Notes: generated by a model from the letters alone, not told the origin. A DNA stretch of 44,179 nt from Planctomycetota bacterium (GCA_038746835.1 JBCDKH010000007.1:1-44179), one strand, 5' to 3'. Positions 23,905 through 32,605 are shown, counted from the stretch's first letter. Translations and numbers: made by a program.

Positions 23905-25473
23905 TCACTTGAGCGCGACGACGAGTTCGCGGACGAGGACGTCGGGTTCGAAGGGTTTTTGGAGGAAGCGCCACGGCATCGACGTGTTGGCGAAGTGCGG
24001 TGAGGCGGAGGCGGCGACTTCGCCGTTGGTGTAGCCGCTCATCAGCAGGACCGGCAGGTCGGGGAAGAGCTCGCCGGCACGCTTGGCGACGTCGACGCCG
24101 GTCAGGCCGGGCATCGCGACGTCGCTGGCGATGACGTCGTACGGCAGGCGATGACCTTCGGCGGCTTCCTCGAGCAGTTCGATCGCCTGTGTGCCGTCGG
24201 CGGCGGCGTCGACGTCGAAGTGGGCGCGACGCAGGATGCGCATCAGGAGCTTCCTGACCGCGTCCTGGTCTTCGACGAGCAGCACGCGAAGGGCGCGATT
24301 CTCACTGGCGTGGACGAGCGCCTCCAACGCCTCGGACGTCTCGTCGGAGGTCGGCGTCTGATCGGTCGTGGCATCGGCATCGACGCATGGCAGGCGAATG
24401 ATGAACGTCGTTCCGCCGCCGGGTGTGTCGGAGAACTCGACGCGTCCGCCGCTTCGTCGAACCAAGCCGTAAACGGTGCTGAGGCCCAGGCCCGTGCCGA
24501 GTCCTTCGGGCTTGGTGGTGAAGAACGGCTCGAACACGTGCGGCCTGGCGCTGCCTGGGATGCCCGTCCCATGGTCGATGATCTGCAGCTCCGCCCAGCC
24601 GTAGTCGCCTTGGTCGGCGTGGTGCCGCAGCACGATGCGAATCGGCTCCTCGCTCGGGCCGTTGCCGACGGTGGCGTCGTGGGCGTTGACGAGCAGGTTG
24701 AGCAGAATGCGATCGACCTGGTCGGGCTCGGCGTTGACGGGTGGCGTGTTGTCGGCGTCGATTTCGAGGCGAATCTTCCCGCCGCACGCCGCTTCGTACA
24801 TCCGGCGATGCTCGACGAGCAGCTGGTTGAGATCGCTGCGGCCCGACGGCGGGCGATGCCGACCGGAGAAACTCAGCAGCGAACGCGTGAGTTCCTGAGC
24901 GGTCTCCGCAGCGCGGCGCACCTCGGCGAGGTCGCCCTTGAGGCTGTCGCTCTGGCCGTCGACGAAACCCTCGGCCTTGTCGACGCGACGTTCGGCGAGC
25001 CTTGCGTAGCCGATGACAGCGGTGAGCAGGTTGTTGAAGTCGTGCGCGACGCCGCCGGCGAGCCGGCCGACCGCTTCCATCTTTTCGGCCCCGGCCAGAC
25101 GCTGTTCGAGCTCCAGCTTGTCGGTGACGTCGCGGAGCGTGACGAAGATCGTTTGCGTCGACTTGTCGCCAAGGTCGACGACGCGGAGTTCGGCCTCGCG
25201 TGAGGAGCCGTCGGGTCGACGCAGCGTCAGCCGGCTCAGGTCACCGCCATCGATCGGAATGCCGAGCGACGCGCCCAGCAGCGAGTCTGCGGGTCGGCCG
25301 AAGAGTTGTTCGGCAGAGGGGTTGGCATAGCTGACAACGCCTTCGGGGTCGAGCAGGAGAACCGCATCGAGCGATGCCGCCAGAAGCCGGTCGGCCGCCG
25401 CGACGAGTGGCGCGGAGGCGTGAAGTGGCGCCGCCGGTGGCGTTACGGGGTTGGCGTCGTCGTCGTGACTCAT
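23905..25473 (-). CDS. Hybrid histidine kinase (PAS-HisKA-HATPase-REC)
   Basis: 522 residues. A PAS domain (about 23-127; LDAVLLLDPEGVVSYANPSA), HisKA with GRLAGGVAHDFNNLL (phospho-His H144), HATPase_c with NLLVNAHDA, DHGTGIPG and GTGLGLSTVYGLV (about 245-362), then a receiver (396-522; acidic E401/D402, phospho-Asp D451 in ASDVAMPG, Lys506). No membrane segment, so cytoplasmic. It follows kaiC by 34 bp on the same strand and is likely its output partner. Unlike cyanobacterial SasA it has a PAS rather than a KaiB-like sensor, and it carries its own receiver, so output goes through this receiver, a phosphotransfer protein or a distant regulator. Confidence 0.93.
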   Translation of the reverse strand: MSHDDDANPVTPPAAPLHASAPLVAAADRLLAASLDAVLLLDPEGVVSYANPSAEQLFGRPADSLLGASLGIPIDGGDLSRLTLRRPDGSSREAELRVVDLGDKSTQTIFVTLRDVTDKLELEQRLAGAEKMEAVGRLAGGVAHDFNNLLTAVIGYARLAERRVDKAEGFVDGQSDSLKGDLAEVRRAAETAQELTRSLLSFSGRHRPPSGRSDLNQLLVEHRRMYEAACGGKIRLEIDADNTPPVNAEPDQVDRILLNLLVNAHDATVGNGPSEEPIRIVLRHHADQGDYGWAELQIIDHGTGIPGSARPHVFEPFFTTKPEGLGTGLGLSTVYGLVRRSGGRVEFSDTPGGGTTFIIRLPCVDADATTDQTPTSDETSEALEALVHASENRALRVLLVEDQDAVRKLLMRILRRAHFDVDAAADGTQAIELLEEAAEGHRLPYDVIASDVAMPGLTGVDVAKRAGELFPDLPVLLMSGYTNGEVAASASPHFANTSMPWRFLQKPFEPDVLVRELVVALK

Positions 25474-25507
25474 CGGCGTCGGCGGCTGGCGGTCTTGCCG
25501 CCGATCG

Positions 25508-27196
25508 TCAGTCGAGGTCGCTGGTCGGGTCGATGTCCGAGACGTCTGAGGTCATGGCCTCGCCCGTACGAAGCCGGTTGATGTCACCCTTGGGTCCAGC
25601 CAGGACCATGCCCGAGTCGGTAATACGGTAGCGGCGGTGCTCGCGCGCGTGCATGCTGCCGCGCATCTTGAGCAGCGTCAGGGCGCGCTCCATGCGACCC
25701 TGCGTGTCGATGTAGCGGAGCATGATGATCGTGTCGTTGAGCGTGCTGATGTGCTGCTCGCTGATGCTCACCTCGTCGCCCAGGCTTCCACCGCCGGCCG
25801 TCAGGACGGTGGTCACGCGGTTCTGCTTCACGAAGGCTGCCAGGCCGATGAGAAACTGGCGAAACGCGAACTGTGGCCCGATGCGTTCCAGGGCCGACAG
25901 CGAGTCGATCACCAAGCGTCGCGGCTGTTCTCGCCTGACGACTTCCTGGATGCGGAGCAAGTGTTCCTCCATGCCGAGCGCCTCCGGATACAGGCTCTCG
26001 AGCACGATCTTGCCGCTCCGCTCGGCCTCTTTGAGGTCGAGCCCGAAGGCGGCGGCGTTGCGGAAGACCTGCTCGCGGCTTTCTTCGAACGCGAGGAACA
26101 TCGACTTCTCGCCGGCGTTGGCTCCGCCCATGACGAAGTGGTTGCACAGGAGCGTTTTGCCCAGGCCCGTCGCGCCGCTGATGAGGACGACCGAGTCGCG
26201 GAAGAGTCCGCCGTCGGTCATGCGGTCCAGCTCGGGCACGCCGGTCGTCGTGCGCTCGACGCCCGAACCTTGTGTCAGCTGCATCGTCGAGATGCCCAGC
26301 ACGCTGATGCCTCGTCCGGCACGGATGACGAAGGGACTCTCGCCCTCGACGTGGGCGCAACTGCGGAGCTTCTTGATCTCGACGCTGCGTCGACGTCGCT
26401 CGCCGTAGCGGTTGTTGCGGAACAGCAGCACGCCGTCGGTGATGAACTCGTCGAGGCCGAATCGGCTGACGGGGCCGTCGTCTCCGGAGCGTTCGCCGGT
26501 GAGCAGGACAGTCAGCCCGGCGCGCTTGAGGCCTTCGATGAGCTGCCGGAGCGGCGGACGAAGTGCCAGATTCGGGTCGAAGCGGTCGCCGCTGTGTCGC
26601 TCGCTGCTGACGAAGTTGGCGGCGAGTCCGGCAAGCGAGTCGATCACGACGCGGTCGGCGTTGATCTTCTGAGCGGCGTTGACGATGCGCGCGAGCAGAC
26701 CGGCTAGGTCGAACGAGTCGTCCAGCACGACGTCGCCGCCGCCGTCGTGCTTGTCGGGCATGTCCTGGACCGCCTCGCCGCCTTCGAGGTGCGACGGCAG
26801 GACGTCGAGCAGGATGAGCTTTCCGCCGTCTTCGGCCTTCTTGGCGTCCCGGCCGAGGCTGGCGATGGTGCGACGCAGCTGGTCGCTGGACTCTTCGAAG
26901 CTGACGAAGACCGCCGCCGAGTCGGCCTCGGCTGCGCCGTCGAGTGCGAAGTGGATTGCCGCGAGCGTCTTTCCTGTGCCGGCCGTCCCGGCGATGAGGA
27001 TCGCCCGTCCGACCGGCATGCCGCCGCCTAGGAGCTCGTCGAGGCCGGCGATGCCGCTGGGCGTGCGTTCGGTGCCGTCCTGGTGGCGTCCGGGCGTGGA
27101 GAAGAAGCCCTGGTAGTACGACGCGTCGCCGCCGGCACCGTCGCGCGGGGTACGCGCGGGGTTGTCGTCGGAAGCTGTCGCGGCGGGATCGCTCAT
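25508..27196 (-). CDS. kaiC: KaiC-like circadian-clock ATPase with two RecA domains
   Basis: 562 residues. CI: Walker A GTAGTGKT (70-77), catalytic Glu pair E101/E102 in FVSFEESSDQ, VVIDSLAGL. CII: Walker A GATGLGKT (341-348), E371/E372 in FLAFEESREQ, VIDSLSALE. The autophosphorylation segment of cyanobacterial KaiC is kept as QHISTLNDTIIMLRY, with S484/T485 matching its S431/T432. The N-terminal 40 residues are an extension, and the C-terminal tail after the A-loop region is short. It overlaps kaiB by four bases (ATGA). KaiC is the pacemaker or timing kinase; without KaiA it may act as an hourglass or stress timer. Confidence 0.94.
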   Translation of the reverse strand: MSDPAATASDDNPARTPRDGAGGDASYYQGFFSTPGRHQDGTERTPSGIAGLDELLGGGMPVGRAILIAGTAGTGKTLAAIHFALDGAAEADSAAVFVSFEESSDQLRRTIASLGRDAKKAEDGGKLILLDVLPSHLEGGEAVQDMPDKHDGGGDVVLDDSFDLAGLLARIVNAAQKINADRVVIDSLAGLAANFVSSERHSGDRFDPNLALRPPLRQLIEGLKRAGLTVLLTGERSGDDGPVSRFGLDEFITDGVLLFRNNRYGERRRRSVEIKKLRSCAHVEGESPFVIRAGRGISVLGISTMQLTQGSGVERTTTGVPELDRMTDGGLFRDSVVLISGATGLGKTLLCNHFVMGGANAGEKSMFLAFEESREQVFRNAAAFGLDLKEAERSGKIVLESLYPEALGMEEHLLRIQEVVRREQPRRLVIDSLSALERIGPQFAFRQFLIGLAAFVKQNRVTTVLTAGGGSLGDEVSISEQHISTLNDTIIMLRYIDTQGRMERALTLLKMRGSMHAREHRRYRITDSGMVLAGPKGDINRLRTGEAMTSDVSDIDPTSDLD

Positions 27197-27597
27197 GGAG
27201 AGTGCAGTCTCGAAGAGTTTGGTGCGGAGGAGCCGCCAGCGGCCGGAGTGCCGGCGTCGCCGTGGGTGTCGGCTCCTGCCATGGCGGCGGCGTGCTGGAC
27301 GGCGGATCGGAGCTTGACGGGATCCGTCAAGCCGCCCACGAAGCGACGCACGCCCAACACCGCACCGCCCGGCTGAACCAGCGTCAGCTCCAGCAGCGGC
27401 GTGGCGAGGACTCGCGCCTCGTCGGCCACTGCAGGTTGTTCGAGAATGTCGATAACAGCAACGGCAAAACCGCTGTCGCCGTTCAAAGCTTGCCCGACCG
27501 CCACCGATGCCGCCCGCGCTGCCGATGACCCGGCGACGAACACGCGCAGCCGACCCGGCGGGCTGAGCGAGTCGGGTTGGGGTGCGTTACGAGTCAT
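27193..27597 (-). CDS. kaiB: KaiB-like protein
   Basis: 134 residues. Residues about 17-100 fit the thioredoxin-like KaiB fold: LRVFVAGSSAARAASVAVGQ, AVAVIDILEQPAVADEARVL, then ATPLLELTLVQPGG and RRFVGGLTDPVKL. The pattern VIDxxxQPxxAxxxxxLATP is the KaiB signature. In cyanobacteria KaiB changes fold to bind KaiC's CI ring. A C-terminal tail (Gly/Ala/Ser-rich, about 105-134) is extra. It is the first gene of the operon and overlaps kaiC by four bases. Upstream, TACAGT lies about 55 bases before the ATG. Confidence 0.88.
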   Translation of the reverse strand: MTRNAPQPDSLSPPGRLRVFVAGSSAARAASVAVGQALNGDSGFAVAVIDILEQPAVADEARVLATPLLELTLVQPGGAVLGVRRFVGGLTDPVKLRSAVQHAAAMAGADTHGDAGTPAAGGSSAPNSSRLHSP

Positions 27598-27722
27598 CCC
27601 AAAGACACTCTCGGTGCGGGAGGCAGAGGCCGACGGGCATTTTCAGCGAGCGCCGTCCCGACTGTACTAAAGACGCACTGACTGCCAACGCCTTGCATCG
27701 TCTAAAGCAAAACAATGACAAA

Positions 27723-27750
27723 CCGGGCCGCGACAGATGTCGCGACCCGG
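27723..27750 (-). terminator. Intrinsic terminator after rtcB
   Basis: Arms of 12 bp (27723-27734, 27739-27750) with one G-T mismatch and an agat loop. On the minus strand it is followed by a T-rich stretch (tttgtcattgttttgc), the right geometry for ending the rtcB transcript before kaiB. Confidence 0.8.
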
Positions 27751-27754
27751 CCAG

Positions 27755-29161
27755 TCAGTCCTCCGCCTTCTCGCCGGCGGGGGCCATCTTCACGATGCGC
27801 GGGTCGAACCGGGCGACCACGTCCACAAGGTCGGTCTGGGCGGCCATGACCGCTTCGATGTCCTTGTAGACGCCCGGCACCTCGTCGAGGCCGGCACTCA
27901 TCAGCTCCACGTTCGCCTCGTCCAGCTGCGGCTTGACGTGACTCCAGCGGAACTTGGACTGCGCCTGACGCCGGCTCATCACCCGGCCGGCACCGTGGCT
28001 GGCGGACGTGAGCGACTCGGGCTTGCCACGGCCGCGGACGACGTAGCCGGGCGTGGCCATCGAGCCGGGGATGACGCCCAGAACGCCCCCGCCGGCCGGG
28101 GTTGCGCCCTTTCGGTGGACGACCACCTCTTCGCCGTCGTGCTCTTCGAGCCAGGCGAAGTTGTGGTGGTTCTCCACCGTCGCCGCGATCTTCAGGCCCG
28201 CCGCCTTGGCGACCCGCTTGTGGATGACCTCGTGGTTGGCGGCCGCGTAGTCGCCCATGAGGTTCATCGCCGCGAAGTACTCGGCCCCCGCCTCGCTGTC
28301 GAGGTCGAGCCACGACAGGTGCTTGAGCTGCTTTGGAAGCTCCGGGTGCCGATCCATCGCGATGCGGCTGTAGTGCTCGCAGACCATGGCCCCGGTTCCA
28401 CGGCTGCCCGAGTGCGACAGGAGCGCGAGGTACGTGCCCGCGGGCAGGCCGAGGTCGGGTGCGACGAGGGTGACGGTTCCGAACTCGACGAAGTGGTTCC
28501 CGCTGCCGCTCGTGCCGAGCTGCTTGCGCGCCTTCGTCTTGAACTTCTCCGTCACCGGGCTCACGGACCAGTCGGCGTCAAGGACGTCGTGGTCGTTGGG
28601 CTCCTTGAACACGGCCCCGGTACCGAAGCGCGTCTCGGACTCGATGGCGTTCTTGAGCTTCTCGCGAAGCCCTTCGAGCCGCTCGCCGGGCAGGTCGTAG
28701 ACCGACAGCCTCATACGGCAAGCGATGTCGACGCCGACCGCATACGGGATGACCGCGTTCTTGACCGCCAGCACCCCGCCGATCGGCAGGCCGTAGCCGA
28801 GGTGGGCGTCGGGCATGAGCGCACCACGCACGGCCACGGGCAGCGTCGCGGCGCGGTCCATCTGCTCCAGAGCGTTGGCGTCGAGGCCTTCGCCCCAGAT
28901 GGCGATGTCGGCCGGGGTCTCGCGTGGCGTGAACGGGTGGAGCCGCTCGTGGGCCTCCTTCAGCTCGACGAACACCGGTGCCAGGTCGCTCCAGTGCGCG
29001 TCAGCCGTCAGCTCGTCGGGCTTGTTGACGAGACGCCAGACGTGGCCCTTGGCATCGCGGCCGTCGAACACGCCCTCGCGGGCGAGCTGCTTGATCCGCT
29101 GCCGAACACGGGGCACCAGCTCGGCCGGCACGCCCATCTTGATGATGGCCTTCTCCTTCAT
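27755..29161 (-). CDS. rtcB: RNA-splicing ligase RtcB
   Basis: 468 residues, full length. Key positions present: the N-terminal MPDAHLGYGLPIGGV, GVDIACRM with metal-binding C148, GTSGSGNHFVE (H223), LLSHSGSRGTG (H250), NHHNFAW (H332/H333), and ASHGAGR, where H389 is the expected guanylylated His. RtcB joins 2',3'-cyclic-phosphate and 5'-OH RNA ends using GTP and Mn2+, for tRNA splicing or RNA repair. It has a strong aaggagg ribosome site eight bases before the ATG and a long hairpin immediately before that. Its own terminator follows. Confidence 0.97.
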   Translation of the reverse strand: MKEKAIIKMGVPAELVPRVRQRIKQLAREGVFDGRDAKGHVWRLVNKPDELTADAHWSDLAPVFVELKEAHERLHPFTPRETPADIAIWGEGLDANALEQMDRAATLPVAVRGALMPDAHLGYGLPIGGVLAVKNAVIPYAVGVDIACRMRLSVYDLPGERLEGLREKLKNAIESETRFGTGAVFKEPNDHDVLDADWSVSPVTEKFKTKARKQLGTSGSGNHFVEFGTVTLVAPDLGLPAGTYLALLSHSGSRGTGAMVCEHYSRIAMDRHPELPKQLKHLSWLDLDSEAGAEYFAAMNLMGDYAAANHEVIHKRVAKAAGLKIAATVENHHNFAWLEEHDGEEVVVHRKGATPAGGGVLGVIPGSMATPGYVVRGRGKPESLTSASHGAGRVMSRRQAQSKFRWSHVKPQLDEANVELMSAGLDEVPGVYKDIEAVMAAQTDLVDVVARFDPRIVKMAPAGEKAED

Positions 29162-29191
29162 GGGAAGAGCCTCCTTTTCCTAAAACGAGAT

Positions 29192-29239
29192 CGGCCGCCT
29201 GCGACGGGTCGGATTCGTCCGACGGGTCGCAGGCGGCCG
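29192..29239 (-). promoter_or_regulatory. Nested hairpin in the rtcB 5' leader
   Basis: Outer arms of 14 bp (29192-29205, 29226-29239) are perfect complements; inside, arms gtcgga/tccgac (29208-29213, 29218-29223) close a four-base loop. It sits about 30 bases before the rtcB ATG, just ahead of the ribosome site, in the direction of transcription. Likely an RNA element controlling rtcB, or an attenuator, though only a short T-run (gtttta) follows. The 29162-29517 stretch also holds the repeat at 29384-29494; nothing else is seen in it. Confidence 0.65.
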
Positions 29240-29383
29240 GGAAGGCTCGCGGAGAAAGGTCCCGTCAGATCACGATGCAGTCATTGCGAAACAGACCACC
29301 AGCCAGTAATTCCTGGCATGAGCCTTTCCACATTGTGACAGCTATCCGCGACACGGGGCGGGAAACATAGCAGGCAGTCTGTA

Positions 29384-29494
29384 AAACGCAAAGGCGCAAA
29401 GAGACGAAGGAACGCAAAGTCAGAGATTTTTTCTCGTCGCGTCTTCCTCTCTTCTGCTCTTTGCGGTTCTTCGCTCCTTTGCGACTTTGCGTTT
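29384..29494. repeat. Long imperfect inverted repeat (cgcaaag type)
   Basis: 36-base arms (29384-29419 and 29459-29494), each built from aacgcaaag/gcgcaaag units, are imperfect reverse complements around a 39-base loop. The unit is of a kind seen dispersed in many environmental bacteria. It lies between rtcB (minus) and the plus-strand unknown gene. Low-GC relative to the surroundings. Confidence 0.75.
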
Positions 29495-29517
29495 CAGCGA
29501 GCGACTCCCGCGATACG

Positions 29518-31062
29518 ATGAGCGCCGTGCCGCCACCACCCGACATCGACGCGACGTCGATCGACGCCGGCTCGGCGACGAGTCTGGACGGGTACGAGGT
29601 TCGGTTCACCATCTCACTCCAGCCGCAGCGTCGGCGAAGCGAGATCGACGATGCCGCGTTCGCCGGCGCATTCGTCGGCATGCACAGCGCGGAAGAGGCG
29701 ATCGAAGCCCTTCGGCCAGACGCCGAGCGTGCACTGGCGAGCGTCACGCAGTCGCTGGAACCAGCCGACGTCGAGGCATGGCAGGCCGAGCCGCCGATCG
29801 AGGCGTTCGCCAAGGCGATCCGCGCGTTCCTGTTTCGCTTCGGTATGGAGACCGGACCGATCCGCGTGAAGGCGTCGTCGCCTGCGTTCGAGGAACAGTC
29901 TGCCATGGCCGAGGCCGCCGAGGCCGCGAAGCGGGCCGAGGGCCACGCGGCGTCGCTGGTGGCGGCCTTCCACGAGCTGCGTCAGAAGCACCCCGACGTC
30001 CCGCCCGGCAAGCTTCTGATGGGCCTGCCCGAGGCGGATCGTCGGCCGACGTTGATGAAGCTCATCGAAGGCGAGGCCGAGCGTGACACGAGCCGCCTCT
30101 TCGTCGCCGCGGGTTCGGCGTTGTACGAGTTGCACGGCGACCAGCTCACCGTCTTCGCCGCCGCCGGCGGGAGTCTCGGTCCGATCCGCCGGCTGGCGTT
30201 CGCGGAAGTGTCAGGCCGGCCGATCGTTGCATGCGGGTGTCGGGACGGCGTGACGCTCCAGCCGGTGGACGTTCCGGACGCGGCGGGTGAAGTGCCGTCG
30301 ATCCTGCCCAACGAGGGAAGCGGTCGTGGCTTTGGGAGCATCGACCTGATCGCCAACGGTGACGGCACGTGCTGGCTCTGGATGACGCACACCGAACGCG
30401 GTGCGGAGTGCCTGCTCATCCGCGGGCTCAGCGCTCCGCTGCCGCCGCTGAAGCGCCTCCAGTTCGTCGATGGACACCACCGGGAATCGAAGTTCGTCGC
30501 GGCACCAGCTGGCGACTGGGCGATGCTGGTCGCCGACGCCGGCGTCGAGATCGCATACACAGGTTCGGGGCACTACACACTCCCGGTTGGCGGGCCTTCC
30601 GCACAGGCTGTCAGGTTCTTCTCGACGCGGGTGCCGCTTCGTCCGCACCCGTTGCTCACTCTCGCGCGAGGTGAAGTGATTGAGGCCGTTGTGTCTGATG
30701 CAGAAGACCTCGAAGAAGTGGATGTTCGGTGGCAGGAGCGCACAAGGTTCGGGACGGACTTAGCAAGTGCAGGTCTGGTTCCGTTCGTCGGCGACATCCG
30801 CATCGCCGCCTGCCTGAAGGACGGGCCGATCGCGGTGGCCGGTGTCGAGGACGACGTCGTGGTCGAGTACCAGTCGCCGTACTCCGGCTTCGCAGAAGTC
30901 GCGGCGTCGGCCGGTTGTGTTGCGGCCATCACCGCCGATCGCGAGCGGCTGGTCGTCTGGCGACTCGATCGTCCGGAGCAGCCCGAGCACGATGTGTTCC
31001 TTCCGAGCACCACCCGCAGCCGCGGAGCGGACCTGATATTCGTTCCTACTTCGTCATCCTGA
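29518..31062 (+). CDS. Conserved-looking protein of unknown function
   Basis: 514 residues from the ATG at 29518; a GTG three codons on (29527) is placed seven bases after a TACGAT hexamer and could be the true leaderless start. An N-terminal alpha/beta part (EVRFTISLQPQRRRSEIDDA) is followed by a charged helical segment (AMAEAAEAAKRAEGHAASLV, about 128-147) and, from about residue 190, a series of beta-rich repeats with short hydrophobic strands (LFVAAGSALYEL, RPIVACGCRDGV, WAMLVADAGVEI) suggestive of a propeller. No signal peptide. I do not recognise the family. The stop codon lies inside a family A repeat, so the C-terminus may have been altered by it. Confidence 0.78.
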   Translation: MSAVPPPPDIDATSIDAGSATSLDGYEVRFTISLQPQRRRSEIDDAAFAGAFVGMHSAEEAIEALRPDAERALASVTQSLEPADVEAWQAEPPIEAFAKAIRAFLFRFGMETGPIRVKASSPAFEEQSAMAEAAEAAKRAEGHAASLVAAFHELRQKHPDVPPGKLLMGLPEADRRPTLMKLIEGEAERDTSRLFVAAGSALYELHGDQLTVFAAAGGSLGPIRRLAFAEVSGRPIVACGCRDGVTLQPVDVPDAAGEVPSILPNEGSGRGFGSIDLIANGDGTCWLWMTHTERGAECLLIRGLSAPLPPLKRLQFVDGHHRESKFVAAPAGDWAMLVADAGVEIAYTGSGHYTLPVGGPSAQAVRFFSTRVPLRPHPLLTLARGEVIEAVVSDAEDLEEVDVRWQERTRFGTDLASAGLVPFVGDIRIAACLKDGPIAVAGVEDDVVVEYQSPYSGFAEVAASAGCVAAITADRERLVVWRLDRPEQPEHDVFLPSTTRSRGADLIFVPTSSS

Positions 31063-31144
31063 GCGAGCGCAGCGAGTCGAAGGACCTCGTCTGACCGTTG
31101 CGCGAATCCAGGCGAGGTCCCTCGGCTGCGCTCGGAATGACGGA
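31051..31144 (+). repeat. Palindromic repeat family A, copy 3
   Basis: 94-bp imperfect palindrome in the orientation of copies 1 and 4; ends tcgtcatcctgagcgag and ggaatgacgga. It contributes the last codons and the TGA stop (31060-31062) of the preceding gene. Confidence 0.85.
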
Positions 31145-31188
31145 TTGATTGCTTGTCGTGGTTCCGAAACCCGACCTGCACCACGCGC

Positions 31189-31194
31189 TACGCT
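31189..31194 (+). promoter_or_regulatory. TACGCT -10-like hexamer, leaderless spacing
   Basis: TACGCT is followed by exactly six bases and the GTG at 31201, which fixes the likely start of the MATE gene within a longer open frame. Confidence 0.45.
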
Positions 31195-31200
31195 GGCGAC

Positions 31201-32586
31201 GTGCTGCGGGAGGCGAGCAACATCTCGAGCAGCACGCCGGACACCACGCCGTCGTTCGGGCAGCTGACGAAGCGCCTGCTGGTCCTGGGGCTGCCGATCG
31301 CGGTCGAGAACCTGCTGCACATCTTCGTCGGCCTCACCGACACCTATCTCGCCAACCAGCTCGACAAGCCCGCCGCCGCGGCCGTGGGGGCGACGACCTA
31401 CGTGCTCTGGTTCATCGGGCTCATGACCGGCTCCGTCGCGACCGGCTCGACCGCGCTCATTAGCCGAGCGACTGGTGCAAACGACCGTCGCACCGCCAAT
31501 GCCGCGACCGGGCAGTCGTTCCTGCTGGCCGGGTCTGTCGGGCTCGTCCTGGCGACGCTGCTGCTCGTCCTCGCCGGGCCGGCGGGCGGATGGTTCGGGC
31601 TCGAGAACCCGCAGACGCAGGCGTACATCACGCAGTACCTCTGGATCCTGGGCTTTGGCGTGCCGCTGGCGGTCTTCACGTTCGTCGGCAACGCCTGCCT
31701 GCGTGGGGCCGGCGACACGCTCACGCCCGCCATCGCGATGATCGTCATCGATCTCGTGAACATCGGGCTCAGCTTCGGCCTGGTCTACGGCTGGGGTCCG
31801 CTGCCGGCGATGGGCTTCGACGGCATCGCCTGGGGCACGGCCATCGCCTACTCCGGCGGGGCGTTTGTCGTCGCGGCCGTTCTGATCCGCGGCAGCTCGA
31901 CGGGCCTCAAGCTCTACCTCCACCGGCTCCGCCCGCACGTGTCGGTCATCCGCCGCGTCTTGAAGGTCGGCCTGCCGAGCATGTTCGAGGGGCTCACCTT
32001 CTGGGGTGCCAACTTCGTCGTCCTCTACCTCGTCGGCACGCTGGGCGACGTCGCTGGTGCCGCCCACAACGTCGTCGTCCGCGTCGAGGCGTTGAGTTAC
32101 ATGACCGGCTTCGCCATCAGCACCGCGGCCGCGACGATGGTCGGGCAGGCACTGGGCCGCCGCAATCCGACCGAGGCGATGCGGAGCGGCACCGTCGCCT
32201 TCGTGGTCGGCGGCGGGTTCATGGTCGGGTGTGGCGTGTTGTTCGTGGCCGTGCCGCACTTCCTGTGCGGGCTGATCGCCAGTGAGCCGGAGATTGTCGA
32301 GCAATCGGCCAAGGCGCTGCGCGTCGTCGGCTTCGCCCAGATCGGCTTCGCGGCGATGATGATCTACGGCGGCGCGCTCCGCGGTGCCGGCGACACGACG
32401 GCCGTCATGACGCGCAACCTCGGCAGCGCGATCGTCCTGCGAATGACGGGTGCCCTGCTCGTCGTCAACGTCTTCGGCTTCGGCCTGATCGCCGTCTGGG
32501 CGGTCCTCGCGATCGACCTGATGAGCCGCGGCCTGCTCCTCGCCGGTCGCTTCTACTCGGGAAAGTGGACCACTCGCGAGGTCTGA
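31201..32586 (+). CDS. MATE-family efflux transporter
   Basis: 461 residues with 12 membrane segments in two similar halves. The first half opens LLVLGLPIAVENLLHIFVGL with TDTYLANQLD next; GNACLRGAGDTLTPAIAM in the first half mirrors YGGALRGAGDTTAVMTRN in the second, the internal duplication typical of MATE exporters. These export drugs or cationic compounds against Na+ or H+. GTG at 31201 is preferred because of the hexamer spacing and because the further upstream frame is unlike the family. Followed by the DUF1992 gene after 19 bp. Confidence 0.93.
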   Translation: MLREASNISSSTPDTTPSFGQLTKRLLVLGLPIAVENLLHIFVGLTDTYLANQLDKPAAAAVGATTYVLWFIGLMTGSVATGSTALISRATGANDRRTANAATGQSFLLAGSVGLVLATLLLVLAGPAGGWFGLENPQTQAYITQYLWILGFGVPLAVFTFVGNACLRGAGDTLTPAIAMIVIDLVNIGLSFGLVYGWGPLPAMGFDGIAWGTAIAYSGGAFVVAAVLIRGSSTGLKLYLHRLRPHVSVIRRVLKVGLPSMFEGLTFWGANFVVLYLVGTLGDVAGAAHNVVVRVEALSYMTGFAISTAAATMVGQALGRRNPTEAMRSGTVAFVVGGGFMVGCGVLFVAVPHFLCGLIASEPEIVEQSAKALRVVGFAQIGFAAMMIYGGALRGAGDTTAVMTRNLGSAIVLRMTGALLVVNVFGFGLIAVWAVLAIDLMSRGLLLAGRFYSGKWTTREV

Positions 32587-32591
32587 CGCGT

Positions 32592-32597
32592 TACGAT
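32592..32597 (+). promoter_or_regulatory. TACGAT -10-like hexamer before the DUF1992 gene
   Basis: TACGAT lies eight bases before the ATG at 32606 in the 19-bp gap after the MATE gene. It is a looser example of the TAnnnT-start layout. Confidence 0.35.
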
Positions 32598-32605
32598 CGC
32601 TCCCG

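Noticed and set aside
29240-29380. A small gene between rtcB and the cgcaaag repeat
   Set aside because: Short frames only, with no ribosome site or codon pattern.
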